This document shows positions 23,381 to 35,107 of a stretch of 64,000 bases of DNA, piece after piece (the first letter of the stretch is position 1; the number at the start of each line of letters is the position of its first letter). The notes under the pieces are model-generated. The model was not told where the DNA came from, did no database searches, and saw nothing but the letters and a program-made list of their open reading frames with translations. The stretch is taken from positions 124,001 to 188,000 of the forward strand of contig JAPVLO010000994.1 in assembly GCA_027257055.1 (NCBI GenBank), written 5' to 3'. The translations under genes and the position numbers were made by a program. The DNA is from Cephalopachus bancanus. Taxonomy: Eukaryota > Chordata > Mammalia > Primates > Tarsiidae.

Positions 23381-24966
23381 GCCTCACGTGTTCATTTTAC
23401 CAATGAGAAAACAAGGCCAAGCCCTGAGGTTATCATTTCTTGTCTGTCTTCCCAAACTTTCCACCACAGAACTTCGGATTCTTATCCCACCTCCTTACTC
23501 CTTCCTTCATTTATGGGGTGAGCATTCTCCTACCTTGAGAGGCAGGCAGACCTTCCACATCCTCTCCAGAACCACTTTCCCATCACCACACAAACTAAGG
23601 AGCTCTATGCTATCACCTGTTGCACCAGGGCTCTGTCTCCGAGGCTTACAACCCAGATGAACTAATCCCTGGTCAGAAACATGGTTGCTAACAGCTTCAT
23701 GTGTGACACCTCCCCCTACTTCTCATCTGTAGCCCAGCTCATTTCACACACATTTGTGCTTTTTAAAAGAGGCCTTCTGGAGAGAGGAGCCTTATCTCAG
23801 CTCTTGACCGTGGGAATTTTTTTTCTACACAGGCAGGCTATAAATGAGAAACAGCCTGTAAGGGTGGGGTTGTTAAATGATATTACATGAGCCGTGCATT
23901 GTTAATATAAATGAGAACATTCAGGAAATATAAGGAAGCAGAGGAAAGTCATGCATAATCTCTCTATGCAAGCATAAGCACTGTTCATATGATTTCCTTC
24001 CTGCTGGAGGTCTTTTGATGGCTACCGTACACTTACAAGGAGGTCACCTGTGATTGAGACCGTGGGCAGTCCCATATATGACCTACAGCACTGGCTGCTT
24101 ACAAGAGCTTCCTAAAGAAGGCTAACCCTCCCAGCCCCTTCCCATAAAACCCCCTCCTCAAAAACATGAAATAAGATGAGACTGTCCCACTCTGGTTCCT
24201 TCTTGGTACCTCCAGTGCAGCCTGGACTGGCCCCTCCTCCGCAGGCCAGAAGCCCCTCTCACTGGGTAGTTGCGCACACACAAGGCAAGGCTGCTGAAGC
24301 AGGAAGTACTGTGGTGGGGGCTTGCATTGTCCGCCTCAGAGACAGGGGCAGCCCGTGGAGGTTCCTTGACCCCAGTGGCCCCAGGCTGACCCCCTGCCAG
24401 AGGAAAGGAGCCGGACTGCCAAGAATGCAGTGGAATCCCGCTGAGGCTGGAGCCTCAGTCGAGAAAATGTGCGGAATGTCATTTGTTAAGACACACTGGC
24501 CTTTGCACAGAAAAGCTCTTTGGGCTTCAACAAAGGTAGGGCGCATTGTTTCAGGACTAAGGGTCTGATCCAAGTTCACTTCAGTCTGTCTCAAAAGGAG
24601 AACGCCAGCTCATTAAAAACAGGGCAAAGCAGTGGTGCTGCAGAGATGACTTGAACTTGACAAAGTTCCCACCCTGTCTTAATTTTGAATCTGATCGTAA
24701 ATCTTCTATAAAGCAACAACAACAAAAATATTGGGGCTGTTCACAAAATGCATACTCTTTAAGGATAAGTTCACTGTGATGTACAGTGCATGGGAAAAAT
24801 TTAGAAATTATTTTTAAACAATAGTGATTTTATTTTGAGATTATTAATTTTCATTAACTTCAGGAGATCTCATGTTGGTGATGTTCTGGTGGGAGGAATA
24901 TGGTAAAGTAAAAACAGAGCTGGACTAGAAAACCCCACATTTGCCTAATACTTTACAGCTGCTGAC
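23381..24966. other. Unique sequence, locally GC-richer
   Basis: No gene supported. The part 24180-24600 is GC-richer than its surroundings and is open on both strands for over 110 codons (plus 24176-24568, minus 24259-24594), but neither frame shows a known domain. Overlapping open frames on both strands suggest composition and not coding. Confidence 0.4.
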
Positions 24967-25093
24967 TTTTTTTTTTTTTGAGACGGGGTCTCACTGTGTT
25001 GCTCAGGCCGGCCTCAAATTTCCGAACTCAAGTGATCCTCCTGCCTCATCCTCCTGAGTAGGTGGGACTACAGGTGTGCACCATTGTGTCTGG
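24967..25093 (-). mobile_element. Monomeric 7SL-derived SINE or Alu half
   Basis: A T run of 13, GAGACGGGGTCTCACTGTGT, TGCTCAGGCCGGCCTCAAAT, then CAGGTGTGCACCATTGTGTC. Only one arm is present. Confidence 0.7.
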
Positions 25094-25280
25094 AGAGAAA
25101 CATTTTTAAACAGATTTCTTAACTTTTTTTTTTTTTTTAGAGTGTGACCCTGGAGATATTCCTAAGAGGTCTGAGCTGTTATCAGAGTAAGATGAGAAAA
25201 CCCATTGCCCACTGGGGAAGGCACTAGCATATGTTGACAAGGCTTATATAGTTTTAAAAAATGTTAATAATAATAATACA

Positions 25281-25562
25281 GGTGGTGGCTCACACCTGTA
25301 ATCTCAGCTATTTGGGAGGGAGTATCACTTGAGACCAGAAGTTCAAGGCCAGTGTGGGCAATTTAGTGAGACCCCTGTCTCTATAAAAAACAAAAATTAG
25401 CTGGGCATAGGAGCATGCACCTGTAGTCCCAGCAACTTGGGAGGCAGAGGCAGGAGGATTGCTTGAACCCAGATGTTCAAGGCTGCAGTGAGCTATGATC
25501 CAGCCACTCTACTCCAACCTGGGTGACACAGTAAGACACGATCTCCAAAAAAATTAAAAAAA
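25281..25562 (+). mobile_element. Alu dimer, old, 5' edge worn
   Basis: GGTGGTGGCTCACACCTGTA through both arms to GACACGATCTCC and an A-rich tail. The first few bases are missing, and the upstream flank is an AAT-rich stretch. Confidence 0.85.
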
Positions 25563-25564
25563 GC

Positions 25565-25805
25565 TGATGCACATAGTACTTATTTCATGTCATTTATTGT
25601 GCTAAAAGCTTTGAACATATCATCTCTTTACACTGACCATAGTCATGAAGGGAGGTATTATCCCCATTTTTTAAATGAGGAAACTGCAGCACAGGAATGT
25701 TCAGTGCCTGACCTAAAGTTACACAGCTAGTATGTGTCAGAGCGTGTATTTGAATCCAGACCTTTCCAACTCTGAATCCTGGCTTTTACCACCTTTTCAC
25801 CTTAG
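25565..25805 (+). repeat. MIR SINE, nearly full length
   Basis: ATTATCCCCATTTTTTAAAT, GAGGAAACTGCAGCACAGGA, ACACAGCTAGTATGTGTCAG and AATCCAGACC in the expected MIR order. Confidence 0.8.
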
Positions 25806-25879
25806 CAGAGTGGAAAGAGTATTCATGAAATATGGATACTGGTCCTCTTGCAGCTGTGTCGTGTTTGATCCCAGTACAC

Positions 25880-26420
25880 ATTAATTCTTTCAGCATTTAT
25901 TGAGTGACTATTATGTATATGGCTGGTGTGTGTAGGGGAGATGGTGGTGGTAGTGAGACGTGAAATAGATCTTCAAGAAACTTCCAATATTGTTCCTGCC
26001 CTCATTGTGTTTATGTTCTAGGGTGATAGATAAGTATATGAACATGTAATGAGGCAGAATGTATAAAGACTGAAGGGAGGAATCGGTAATCCACTGGGGA
26101 GATCCAGTGCCTCAGCTTAGGCAGGAGGGGGGAGAAGGGGAGTAAGCCCTCCTCAAACAACCTAAGCAATAAGTGGGGTTGGGGGCAGGTATGTGATCAC
26201 ATAGAGCATGATCAGGCAAGAGCACGAAGCCCCATGTATTTGGAACATAAGGTGTGGGGAGACTTGAAACAATGAAAGGTACGTCTAGAAAGGCAATTAG
26301 GACCACATGTTTGAGTGGAATGCTGAGGAGTTTAATTTTTTAGCCTGTAGGCAATGGAAGACCACTGAACAATCTTAAGGAGGACAATAAGAGAATGATG
26401 TGCTGTGCCATGTTTTATAA
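25880..26420 (+). repeat. L2 LINE 3' region
   Basis: Starts TTCAGCATTTATTGAGTGAC, followed by TCCTGCCCTCATTGTGTTTA and TAGCCTGTAGGCAATGGAAG, ACCACTGAAC and AATCTTAAGGAGGACAATAA at its end, the standard L2 downstream order. No ORF survives. Confidence 0.6.
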
Positions 26421-26654
26421 GAGAGTACAGGAGAGACTGGGAAAAAAACTTCATTTGGAAACTGATTTTCCTGAGTTTCAAACTGAGTAAGAGACGTCAG
26501 ATATTTTCTATCAACTACAATATTTGCTTCCAAACCACCATCTCTGAGATTCCAATTTGGAGGAGTAAAATCAAGGGCATGATCTATTAACATATTTTTA
26601 AAAGGAAATGAACAAGGGCTATTAGAGGGCATTCCCACCTACGTCTGAGTAATA

Positions 26655-27505
26655 TCTATTCGTTTCCTATTATTGCTGTGAGAAATTACTACAAAGTGGC
26701 TTAAAACAGCACAGATCTAAGATCTTACAATTCTAGAGGTCAGAAGTACTAACATCAAAATGTCAGCAGGGCTGCGGTATTTCTGGAAGCTGCACAGAGA
26801 ATCTGTCTTCCTTTTTCTAGCTTCTAGAAGCTACCTGCATACCATGGCGGATGGTTCCTTTCTCTACCTTCAAAGTCAGCAGTGCAGCATCTTTAAATTC
26901 TCTCTCCCTCTCTCCCTCTTCCTCTCCCTCTTTCCCTCCCCCTCTCTTTCTCTCCCCTTTCTCTCATGCTCTCCAACTTCTGCTTTTATGGTCACATCTC
27001 CATCTTTGACTCTGATCCTGCTGCCTCCTTCTTATAAGGACTTTTGCAATGTTATTGGGTCCACCTGGATAATTAGAATAATTCCCCCCAAGTCAGGATC
27101 CTTTTTTTAGAATCGGAGTCTCACTCTGTCACCCTGGCTGGAGTGCAGTGGCACACTCACAGCCACCCCAGCGTCGACCTGGTGGGCTCCAGTGATTCTT
27201 CCGCCTCAGCCTTCCAAGTAGCTGGAACTACAAGCGTGTGCTCCCACGCCCAGCTACTTTTTGATGTATTGTAGAGACGAGGTCTCACCGAGTTGCCCAG
27301 GCTAGTCTCGAACCCGCGGGCTCAGGCAATCCACTCACGTCGGCCTTCCAAAGTGCTGGGATTACAGGCTGAGCCACCGAGCCCGGCCAAGTCAGGATCC
27401 TTAACATCACATCTGCAAAATCCCTTTTGCCATGTAAACTAATAAATTCTGGGAATTAGAATGTGGGCATCTTTGGGGGAAGCACATTCAGCCTATCATG
27501 CCTAG
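26655..27505 (-). mobile_element. MLT1-type MaLR LTR split by an Alu
   Basis: Minus orientation. Segments: AGAGGTCAGAAGTACTAACA, TCAGCAGGGCTGCGGTATTT, CTTCTAGAAGCTACCTGCAT, CTTCTTATAAGGACTTTTGC, then, past the Alu, ACATCTGCAAAATCCCTTTT, GAATGTGGGCATCTTTGGGG. A CT-rich expansion sits at about 26899-26972. There is no internal retroviral sequence. The Alu at 27104-27388 entered the already fixed LTR. Confidence 0.75.
27104..27388 (-). mobile_element. Alu dimer, young lineage-specific set
   Basis: Minus strand, ending GAGCCACCGAGCCCGGCC, with CCCGCGGGCTCAGGCAATCC in the left arm. A perfect 14-bp target duplication AAGTCAGGATCCTT lies at 27090-27103 and 27389-27402. The tail is only a few T. Confidence 0.95.
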
Positions 27506-27519
27506 GCTTCTTTTTTTTT

Positions 27520-27715
27520 AATCTAAAACTATTCCAAAATACAAATTTTAATTTTTAAAATGTACATTTAGGGAGAGATAAAGCAAATGTGGAAAAATAT
27601 TAACAACTGGTAACTCTAGGTGACAGGTATGTAAATGTTTATGGCCAATTCTCGCAACTTTTCTATAGGCTTAAAATTTGCCAAGCTGTCAAAAGAGAAT
27701 AAAGCGATAGAAGGT
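27520..27715 (+). repeat. Old L1 (L1M) 3' end
   Basis: GAGAGATAAAGCAAATGTGG, AAAATATTAACAACTGGTAA, CTCTAGGTGACAGG and a late AATAAAG give the L1M 3' UTR pattern. Confidence 0.55.
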
Positions 27716-27719
27716 TAAG

Positions 27720-28285
27720 AGTTTTAAACAATGGAAAAAAAATGTTTCACAGAACCATCTGTTTCTCAAGTACTCTGCCAAAAATGGGTGTCCACCAGCT
27801 ATAACTATTTAGTTTATCTTCCTCATACTGTAGATACTTGGTGAAACTGGTGGAGACATCTTTTGAACCAATAGTGGTACTCGCCATGATTCTTGCCTTC
27901 TCTGAAAATGAGATATGGTCATTGATTTCAGAAATGAGCCATCTGGGGTCTCTGAATGGGCCACTGCTGAGCTCAGAACTGAAGGAATCTCCAAGGAGCT
28001 TAATTCTAAGACATTTGCTGAACTGCTTTTTTTCCTCTTTTTTTCTTTTTGGCAAGGGACTATACAGGGTGTGAGGGTATAACGACGAATGCCTTGTCCC
28101 TGCTCTCAAGATGCTCACAATCTCAGAAAGAAGGCAGACATGTTAACAATGCAACGGATTTACAAGACCATGTGACAAGTGTCTCCATGGTTGCATAACC
28201 TCCAGAAGGTTGATGTGTCCATGAAGTCCTTGGTGAAGACTGGAGGTATTCTGCTGATCCATTGACAGGAAGAACCAATAAAGAA
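27720..28285. other. Unique sequence, no gene seen
   Basis: Nothing recognisable except a possible L2 scrap around 28085-28190 (TGCCTTGTCCCTGCTCTCAA). Confidence 0.35.
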
Positions 28286-28287
28286 CT

Positions 28288-28505
28288 AACATATATTGAG
28301 AGTTTTAAACTTAACCATAAGCATCTTACACATGTGAACTCATTTAATCCTCACAATTATCATTATGCCCATTTTACAGATGAGAAAACTGAAGTTAAAT
28401 GACTTGTTCAATCTCATACAACTGGCAAGTGGCATAACTTAGATCTAAATCGAGGCTGACTGACTTCAAAGATCATGCTTTTAACTACAGTGTTGTTCCA
28501 CTTCC
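28288..28505 (+). repeat. MIR SINE, nearly full length
   Basis: AACTCATTTAATCCTCACAA, CCCATTTTACAGATGAGAAA, TCATACAACTGGCAAGTGGC and TGCTTTTAACTACAG in MIR order. Confidence 0.8.
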
Positions 28506-29873
28506 TAAGTGAAGATGCTACGCCTGGGTTGGCAGATCTCCAGACTAAAGGAGAGCTGCTACCTCTGACTTTAGAGTCTCTGAACAATTTGTTCTTGGAA
28601 ACGACCTTGCATGGTAGCCTAGGATCTGGCAATCCCTAGCCAGCCCTGGGGATGTGGGAGGCAATAAGGAGCTCACAGTTCCTGTTCGCAATTATAGCTG
28701 CAATGTAGTCCCTCGGGAATGTTACGCCTTGTAACTTGGCTATTTTCAACTGTTATTCTAGCCCGTGAGGAACTCTGGATTGCAAACTGGTTTTCTTGTT
28801 TCACCTAAAGAAGGCAAAACTGGAAAGGCAAATAGGATGATGAAAAGAAAAATTCACTGCCGATATCCCGAAAAAAAAGCAAAGTGCCTTTGGCACTTTC
28901 TATGAACACTCTTCCTCCATTTAGGGAATTAACCAAAAGTTAATTATACAACTAGGTGCATATCTTGATACAACTAGGTGCGTATCTTGACCTTATGGTG
29001 GACCCTCTCACTTAAACCTCCCCTATTTGAATTTCAGACAAACGTAGAGTTAAAACTTCTTTTGCTTTAGCTATGAATAAATGGATTGCTGTGCAAATTA
29101 ATGGTGAAAACCCAAATGCCTGGAAGAATTAAAGAGAACAAATGTTTCAACTCTCCTCAAGCACTGATATATATGGACATAAAAAATAATATGCTGATGA
29201 AAAAATCATTCTTATTTATTCAGTGGCTCCTCCAAGGAGTTCAACACAGTCATTTTGTTAGGCTAAACCTAACGATTGTATGAAAAGAACCTTGGAACCA
29301 TCATGTGGAGTCTGGCATACTCTGCCCCTGCTTTAGATCACTCTGTGTATGCATATAATAAGCTTTAGGGCTTTAGCATTCCTTGACATTTAGTTTAGTT
29401 ATTTCATCAATAGTTTTCAAAGGGGCCTTTAAAAGACTTCTTCCTCCCTCATATTTCATGGTATTATTTGAGCTAAGTGTATTTCGACTGTATTGCAGGT
29501 GAGCCTCTGGAAATAAAGTGGAAGGTTGAAATGGGGTGGTCTCCAGGGCCTAGACTGACCTACACTGGCCTTCCCCAAACATCTACCCGTCTTTGGAGTC
29601 TGCTACCCCTCCCATGAGTCCTTTTTTGATGGCCTAGGAGGAATGAGCTGCCCCTCCCCCATGCCCACTACGCTTGGTGTGGACTTCTCTCATAGAGTCC
29701 ACCACTCCACCCTGTCCCATGCATGCTTTGCGTACTTGCCTGTCTCTTTCACTAGACCCTTAACATCTCCAGGGCAGCTGTCTTTTCTGACTTTTTCCTA
29801 AAACTTTTAACTATGACTTCAATTATGCAAGTAATATCCAAGAAGAATTTCAACATATAAAAAATAAGAGAAG
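28506..29873. other. Unique 1.4-kb stretch
   Basis: No gene seen. A short tandem duplication near 28950-28990 repeats ATACAACTAGGTGC followed by ATATCTTGA, then CGTATCTTGA. Confidence 0.4.
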
Positions 29874-30165
29874 TCAACGTGGTGGCTCACGTCTGTAATC
29901 CCAGCACTTTGGGAGGCAGAGACAAGAAGATTGCCTGAGCCCAGGGCTTCAAGACCAACCTGGGCAACGTGGCAAGACCTTGTCTCTACAATAAATCAAA
30001 ACATTAGCCAGGCCTGGTGGCATGGACCTGTAGCTCCAGCTACTTGGAAGGCTGAGGTGGAAAGATCACCTGAGCCCAGCAGGTTGAGTCTGCGGTGGCC
30101 ATGAGAATGCCACTCCACTCTAGCCTGGGAGACAGTAAGACTCTGACTCAAAAAAGAAAACAAAA
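29874..30165 (+). mobile_element. Alu dimer, intermediate type
   Basis: GTGGTGGCTCACGTCTGTAA, the A-linker with ACAATAAATCAAAACATTAG, and GCTACTTGGAAGGCTGAGG. It shares the TTGGAAGG and GAGCCCAGCAGG right-arm features of the intermediate strepsirrhine-type copies. Confidence 0.9.
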
Positions 30166-30256
30166 ATTTTCCTTTGACTCCCCTATTCCAACTCCCTCTA
30201 TATCTATACAAATATCTTTGGTTACAAATACATGGCATTAAATTTACCATCTTAAC

Positions 30257-30396
30257 CATTTTTTTAAAGAGAGAGGATGTCACACTGTGGCCCAGGCTGG
30301 AGTACAGTGGAGCAATCATAGCTCACTGCAGTCTTGAACTCCTGGACTCAAGTGAACCTCCAACCTTGGCTTCTCAAAGATATAGGATTACAGGTG
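30257..30396 (-). mobile_element. Monomeric Alu-like SINE in the old L1
   Basis: One arm on the minus strand (CACACTGTGGCCCAGGCTGG, GCTCACTGCAGTCTTGAAC). Target duplication ATCTTAAC at 30249-30256 and 30397-30404. Confidence 0.8.
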
Positions 30397-31196
30397 ATCT
30401 TAACAGTTTTTAAGTGTACAGTAGTGTTATGCATATTCAATTTGTTGTGCAGCAGAACTCTAGAACTTTAAAAAGTTCTAGAAACTCGTTGCCCCTTAAA
30501 CACAAATTTCCTATTCCCTCTCCACCTAGTCCTTGGGAACTTTCTATTTTCTGTTTCTGTGATTCTGACATTTTTAGATACCTCATATAAATGGAATTAT
30601 ACATTATTTGTATTTTTGTGACAGGCTTATTTAACTTAACATAATGTCCTCCAGTTTCATCCATGTTGTTCAATATAGCAGGATTTCCTACTTTTTTATG
30701 ACTAATATTTCATTGTATATCACATTTTATTTATCCATTCATCTGTCAATGGACATTTGGGTTGTTTCTATCTCTTGGCTATTGTGAATAATGCCACAGT
30801 GACCATGGGTATGCAGATAACTCTTTGAAGTCCTGTTTTAAATTCCTTTAGATATATATCCAGAAGTGGGGTTGCTGGCTCATATAGTAGTTCTAGCTTT
30901 AATTTTTTTTCAGGAAACTTCATACTGTTTTCCATAGTAACTGCACCATATTATCTATCTACCAACAGTGTACAAGGGTTCCCTTTTCTCCACATTTATG
31001 AAAATGCTTGCTATATTTTGTTATTTTGGTAATGACCAGCTTAACCATTATCAAATGGTGTTAGGTGATATCTCCTTGTAGTTTTGATTTGCATTTCCCT
31101 GATGATTAGTGGTGATAAGCATCTTTTCATATTTCTATTGGCTAATAATATGTTTTCTTTGGAGAAACATCTACTTAAGTCCTTTGCCTACTTTTT

Positions 31197-31481
31197 TTTA
31201 TTTTTTTGAGTTGGAGTCTCACTCTGTCGCCCAGACTGGATTGCAGTGGCCGCTTCCGGCCACCACAGCCTCGACCTGCTGGGCTCCAGCGATCCTTCCG
31301 CCTCAGCCTTCCAAGTAGCTGGAACCACAGGCGCACGCTACCACGCCCGGCTGATTTTTTGATTTATTGTAGAAACGAGTTCTCGCTGCCCAGGCTGGTC
31401 TCAAACCCGCGGGCTCAGGCAATCCACTCACCTCAGCCTCCCAAAGGTGCGGTATTACAGGCTGAGCCACCGAGCCCGGCT
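31197..31481 (-). mobile_element. Alu dimer, young set, in the old L1
   Basis: Minus strand with CAGACTGGATTGCAGTGGCC, CCGCGGGTTTG-type B-box region in reverse and GAGCCACCGAGCCCGGC end. The target duplication TCCTTTGCCTACTTTT is perfect at 31180-31196 and 31482-31497 (one-base uncertainty in the T run). Confidence 0.95.
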
Positions 31482-32183
31482 TCCTTTGCCTACTTTTAAG
31501 TTGGATTTGTTTATTTAATTTTGTGGCTATTTAGTTGTAAGAATTATTTGTATATTTTGGAAATCAACCCCTTATCATATACATGGTTCAAAAATATGTT
31601 CTCTCATTTCATAGGTTGCCTTTTCACTCTGTGGTTTCCTTTGCTATGAAGATTTTCAGTTTGATATAGTTCCACTTATCTATTTTTGTTCTTGTCACCT
31701 GTGCTACAAAAGAAGTAACTAACTTTTGTATGTTGGTTTTGTATCCTGAAATTTTGCCAAAATCATTTATTAACGTTAACAAGTATTTTTGTGAAATCTT
31801 TAGGGTTTTTTTTCATATAAAATCATGTCATCTCTAAACTGAGATAAATTTATTTCTTTTCCAATTTGAATGGCTTTATTTCTTTTTCTTGCCTAATGGC
31901 TCTGGCCAGGACTTCCTATTATGTTGAATAAAAGTGTCAGGAGTGGGCATCCTTGTCTTATTTCTAATCTTAGAGGAAAAACTTTCTATTTTTCACTGAG
32001 AATGATGTTAGTTATTGGCTTTCCATATATTTACCTGTTTTACTTTCTATTCCTGGCCTATTGAGTACTTTTATCAGGAAAGGCTGTTGAATTTTGATTT
32101 GAGTGATTTTTTTTCTGAACCAATTTAAATGCTCATGTGGGTTTTATTCTTTTTTGTTGTTAACATGGTGTATCACATTGATT

Positions 32184-32310
32184 GGTTTTTTTTAGATGGG
32201 TTCTTGCTATGTTGCCTAGGCAGGTCTCAAAATTCTGGGCTCCAGTGATCCTCCTGAATCAGCCTCTTGAGTAGCAGCTGGGAGTACAGGCATGTACTGC
32301 TGTGTCCAGC
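32184..32310 (-). mobile_element. Monomeric Alu-like SINE in the old L1
   Basis: One arm (TTCTTGCTATGTTGCCTAGG, CTGGGCTCCAGTGATCCTCC) flanked by TCACATTGATT at 32173-32183 and TCACTTTGATT at 32311-32321. Confidence 0.75.
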
Positions 32311-32567
32311 TCACTTTGATTATTTTTGTATGTTGAGACATCCTTGCATTCCAAGTATAAATCCAGCTTGGTGATGGGGTATAATCTTGTAAATGTGCTG
32401 TCTGATTCAGTTTACTAGTATTTTATTGAGTTTTAAAAATCATTATTTATCAGAGACATTGGTCTATAGGGTTTTTGTTGTTGTTGTTATGTCTTTGGCT
32501 TTGGTATCAGAGTAATGCTGGCTTTACAGAATGAGTTTGGAAGTATTTACCCAGGTCCTTTTGATGC

Positions 32568-32587
32568 ATATACATATGTATATATGC

Positions 32588-32620
<33 letters not shown>
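32568..32620. repeat. (TA)n-rich microsatellite
   Basis: TATATGCATA blocks run into about 15 uninterrupted AT units. Confidence 0.9.
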
Positions 32621-32809
32621 AGGATCTATAATTTGGTTTAGAGTGTTTTCTTAAGGCCTAAATGATATATTTTTCTGCTTTTTATTATGCAAAAGTCTCA
32701 CTTGGTAAATTTTCCATGTGCCCTCCTTATTCTTTAAAGCTGCTGCACAGTTTTCAATCAATAGTTCTTATCTTCTCTATCCCAGTGACTGTGTTAACAT
32801 CTAGATTTC

Positions 32810-33075
32810 AGAAGGAAAAATATAGGTGCTGGGATACAGCCATAAACAAGACAGCAAGGCCTCTGTCTTCAGGGAACTTACATTCTAGTTGAAGGGGAGA
32901 GACAGTAATTTGATCCATATGATAATTCCTGATTATGGTAAATGCTCTGAAGAAAATAAAAGGGTCACATGATTGCACCTGGAGGTTGGTGGATTTTTTA
33001 GGTGGTCAGGCAAGGCCTCTCTGAAGTGGTGGCATTAGAACTGAGTCTTGAAGAAGACAGATGTCACAAGATTAG
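32810..33075 (+). repeat. L2 LINE 3' region
   Basis: GGATACAGCCATAAACAAGA, CAGGGAACTTACATTCTAGT, TCAGGCAAGGCCTCTCTGAA and AACTGAGTCTTGAAG follow the L2 consensus closely in order. Confidence 0.75.
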
Positions 33076-33079
33076 ATGC

Positions 33080-33924
33080 TGGTCTACCTTACTTGAGTCA
33101 ACTTTGAAGACCAGGATTTTTGCTATCGGATAACTTGAGGCTTTGAAGCTCACAGGCAGATGCTCTTCTCCTAAGAGGTGAGGGAGGAGAGTTTGAGAAA
33201 TGAGGTTCCATGAGCTTAGCATGAATAAAATTACCTACTTGCCACCACCTGACATCAGCAATTATAGAATGTGTGCCTGCAGGGAAGGTTGAACTGGGAA
33301 GAACAGGTAAGTTGAAGTATACAGGAAAAAGTAAGGAGGAGCTGGGCTGGCATCAGACCTTCCCAAAAGAGTCACTACTTAAGACCATAGTGTGAATTCC
33401 CTCTCTCTATCTTAGATTGACAATAGTGAAAATACACTCATTAAGCCTCTATCTTCTCTCTCACAGGAAGGGAGACAGATAAAAGCAGCTCTGTCAGGAA
33501 GGCGGGGAGCTGGGGAACCAGTGGAGATGTGGGTTATGTCAGAGACACCATCCTTAGTGGCACTGCTGCTTTTCTGGTAGGCAACACAGATAGGATGGTT
33601 ATGAGGTTTGATTGGCCAGTCTATATTGTAGCTTTACCCCCAGAAGGTTGAGAGCAGTAGCTTTTGACCAGAGATGAAGCTTGTCACTTGTCAAGGTCTT
33701 GTGTAAGCAAGTCACAGTGTCCATGGGAATTTGGTTGGGTATTCATGAGTCACAAACCTGACAGGAAGTTCTGGTGTTTTTTCTTTTGATCCTAAGTAAT
33801 GATTACATACCTATGAATGTGTGAATATATCTGAAAGTACATTGCATGACTGTGGCCCCTTAAACATACTCATAATCAGGCATGGATTCAAACTACTTAA
33901 TCTTGAAGTAGAGTACCATCAAAT
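33080..33924. other. Unique sequence, no gene seen
   Basis: No repeat or coding feature recognised. Confidence 0.4.
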
Positions 33925-34080
33925 AACTTGGATTGGGAGTTTGGCATCTTGGTTCTTAGCCTGTGACATTTCATATGCCTCCCAACCTCCCTGGGAAGGA
34001 GTTTAATCTGTAAAAGATGAGGCTGGACTAAATGATCTCAACTGTCCCTTTCAGTGTGAGTGTCAATGATTATATGATTT
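33925..34080 (-). repeat. MIR SINE fragment
   Basis: TAATCTGTAAAAGATGAGGC, TGGACTAAATGATCTCAACT and GTCCCTTTCAG are the minus-strand MIR core. Confidence 0.65.
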
Positions 34081-34509
34081 TTGCAAATATAGATCTTCCT
34101 CTGTGGCCCATGGTGAGTTTGCATAAACCACAGAGGTCAAATGGGCCCAAGCCTCTTGGGTTTAGAGGAGGAAAGGCAGTACATTATTTACAAGGTTCTG
34201 ACAATTCAGAAGTAACTGGGTTTGTCAAATATGCAACGAAGAAGGAAATTAGAAACACAAGATTAAATATGAAGGGACAAAAATAAAAGGTCAAAGCCCC
34301 AGAGTTTTATTCCCAAGTTACAAAGTGCAGTTGTCGGGACATCCCCCCTGACCTCAGTTCACTAGAGACATAGACTGAATGGGACTGCTGTGGCCCTATT
34401 CAGTGGCCCTTCCCAATCCTTTGGCTTTGCAAGTACAGTCAGTCAGGCCCCTGAACCCAAGTCAGCCTCCCATCTAATTTCTTTCTTTCCTTTGTTCCTG
34501 ACTTTAGAG

Positions 34510-34946
34510 CAGGGGTCCCAACCCCCGGGGCCACAGACTGGTGCTGGTCCATGACCTGTTAGGAACTGGGCTGCAAAGCAGGAGGTGAGTGGCAGGTGAG
34601 GGAGCAAAGTTTCATCTGCATTTACAGCCACTCATTATCACTTGCATTATTGCCCGAGCTCTGCCTCCTGTCAGATCAGCAGGGGTATTAGATTCTCACA
34701 GGAGCATGAACCCTATTGTGCATTGTACATGCAAGGGATCTAGGCTGTGCACTCCTTATGAGAATCTAATGCCTGATGATCAGAGGTGGAGCTAAGGTAG
34801 TGATGCTAGTGCTGGGGAGTGGCTGCAAAACAGATTAACATTAGCAGTGAGGTCTGAATGCACACACCACCCCCTCCTCCCCAGTCTGTGGAAAAATGGT
34901 CTTCCATGAAACCGCTTCCTGATACCAAAAAGGTTGGGGACTGCTG
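34510..34946. mobile_element. hAT-Charlie MITE (MER1-like) with perfect TSD
   Basis: Begins CAGGGGTCCCAACCCCCGGG and ends with the inverse terminus GGTTGGGGACTGCTG. Inside are TGTTAGGAACTGGGCTGCA, GCTCTGCCTCCTGTCAGATC and TTAGATTCTCACAGGAGC, with TGAGAATCTAATGCCTGATG as an internal inverted copy. The 8-bp target duplication CTTTAGAG at 34502-34509 and 34947-34954 is perfect, as expected for hAT elements. No transposase is present. Confidence 0.9.
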
Positions 34947-35107
34947 CTTTAGAGGACCGACCTTCATTCCAGGTGAAATCCCACAGTGACTCTGCTTCAA
35001 AATTTGGAATATTTCAAGTATTTCCATTTTGGAATCATTTGCTCCTAATGATGCGCAAATCTACTTTCAACAAATTTCCCCTTGAATATTCTGTAATAAT
35101 AAGAGAC

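Larger units (their letters stand above)
30215..32640 (-). mobile_element. Old L1 (L1M type) interrupted by three SINEs
   Basis: Minus strand with its 3' UTR at the left (ACCATCTTAACC, TTTTTAAGTGTACAG) and ORF2 3' sequence to the right: CATCCATGTTGTTCAATATA, GGCTATTGTGAATAATGCC, CAGAAGTGGGGTTGCTGG, CCAACAGTGTACAAGGGTTC, and later CATCCTTGTCTTATTTCTAA. No long frame remains. Inserted SINEs lie at 30257-30396, 31197-31481 and 32184-32310, each with a target duplication. A TA-rich microsatellite ends it on the right. Confidence 0.85.

Noticed and set aside
24176..24594. Overlapping frames over 110 codons on both strands
   Set aside because: GC-rich local composition keeps both strands open; no domain in either.
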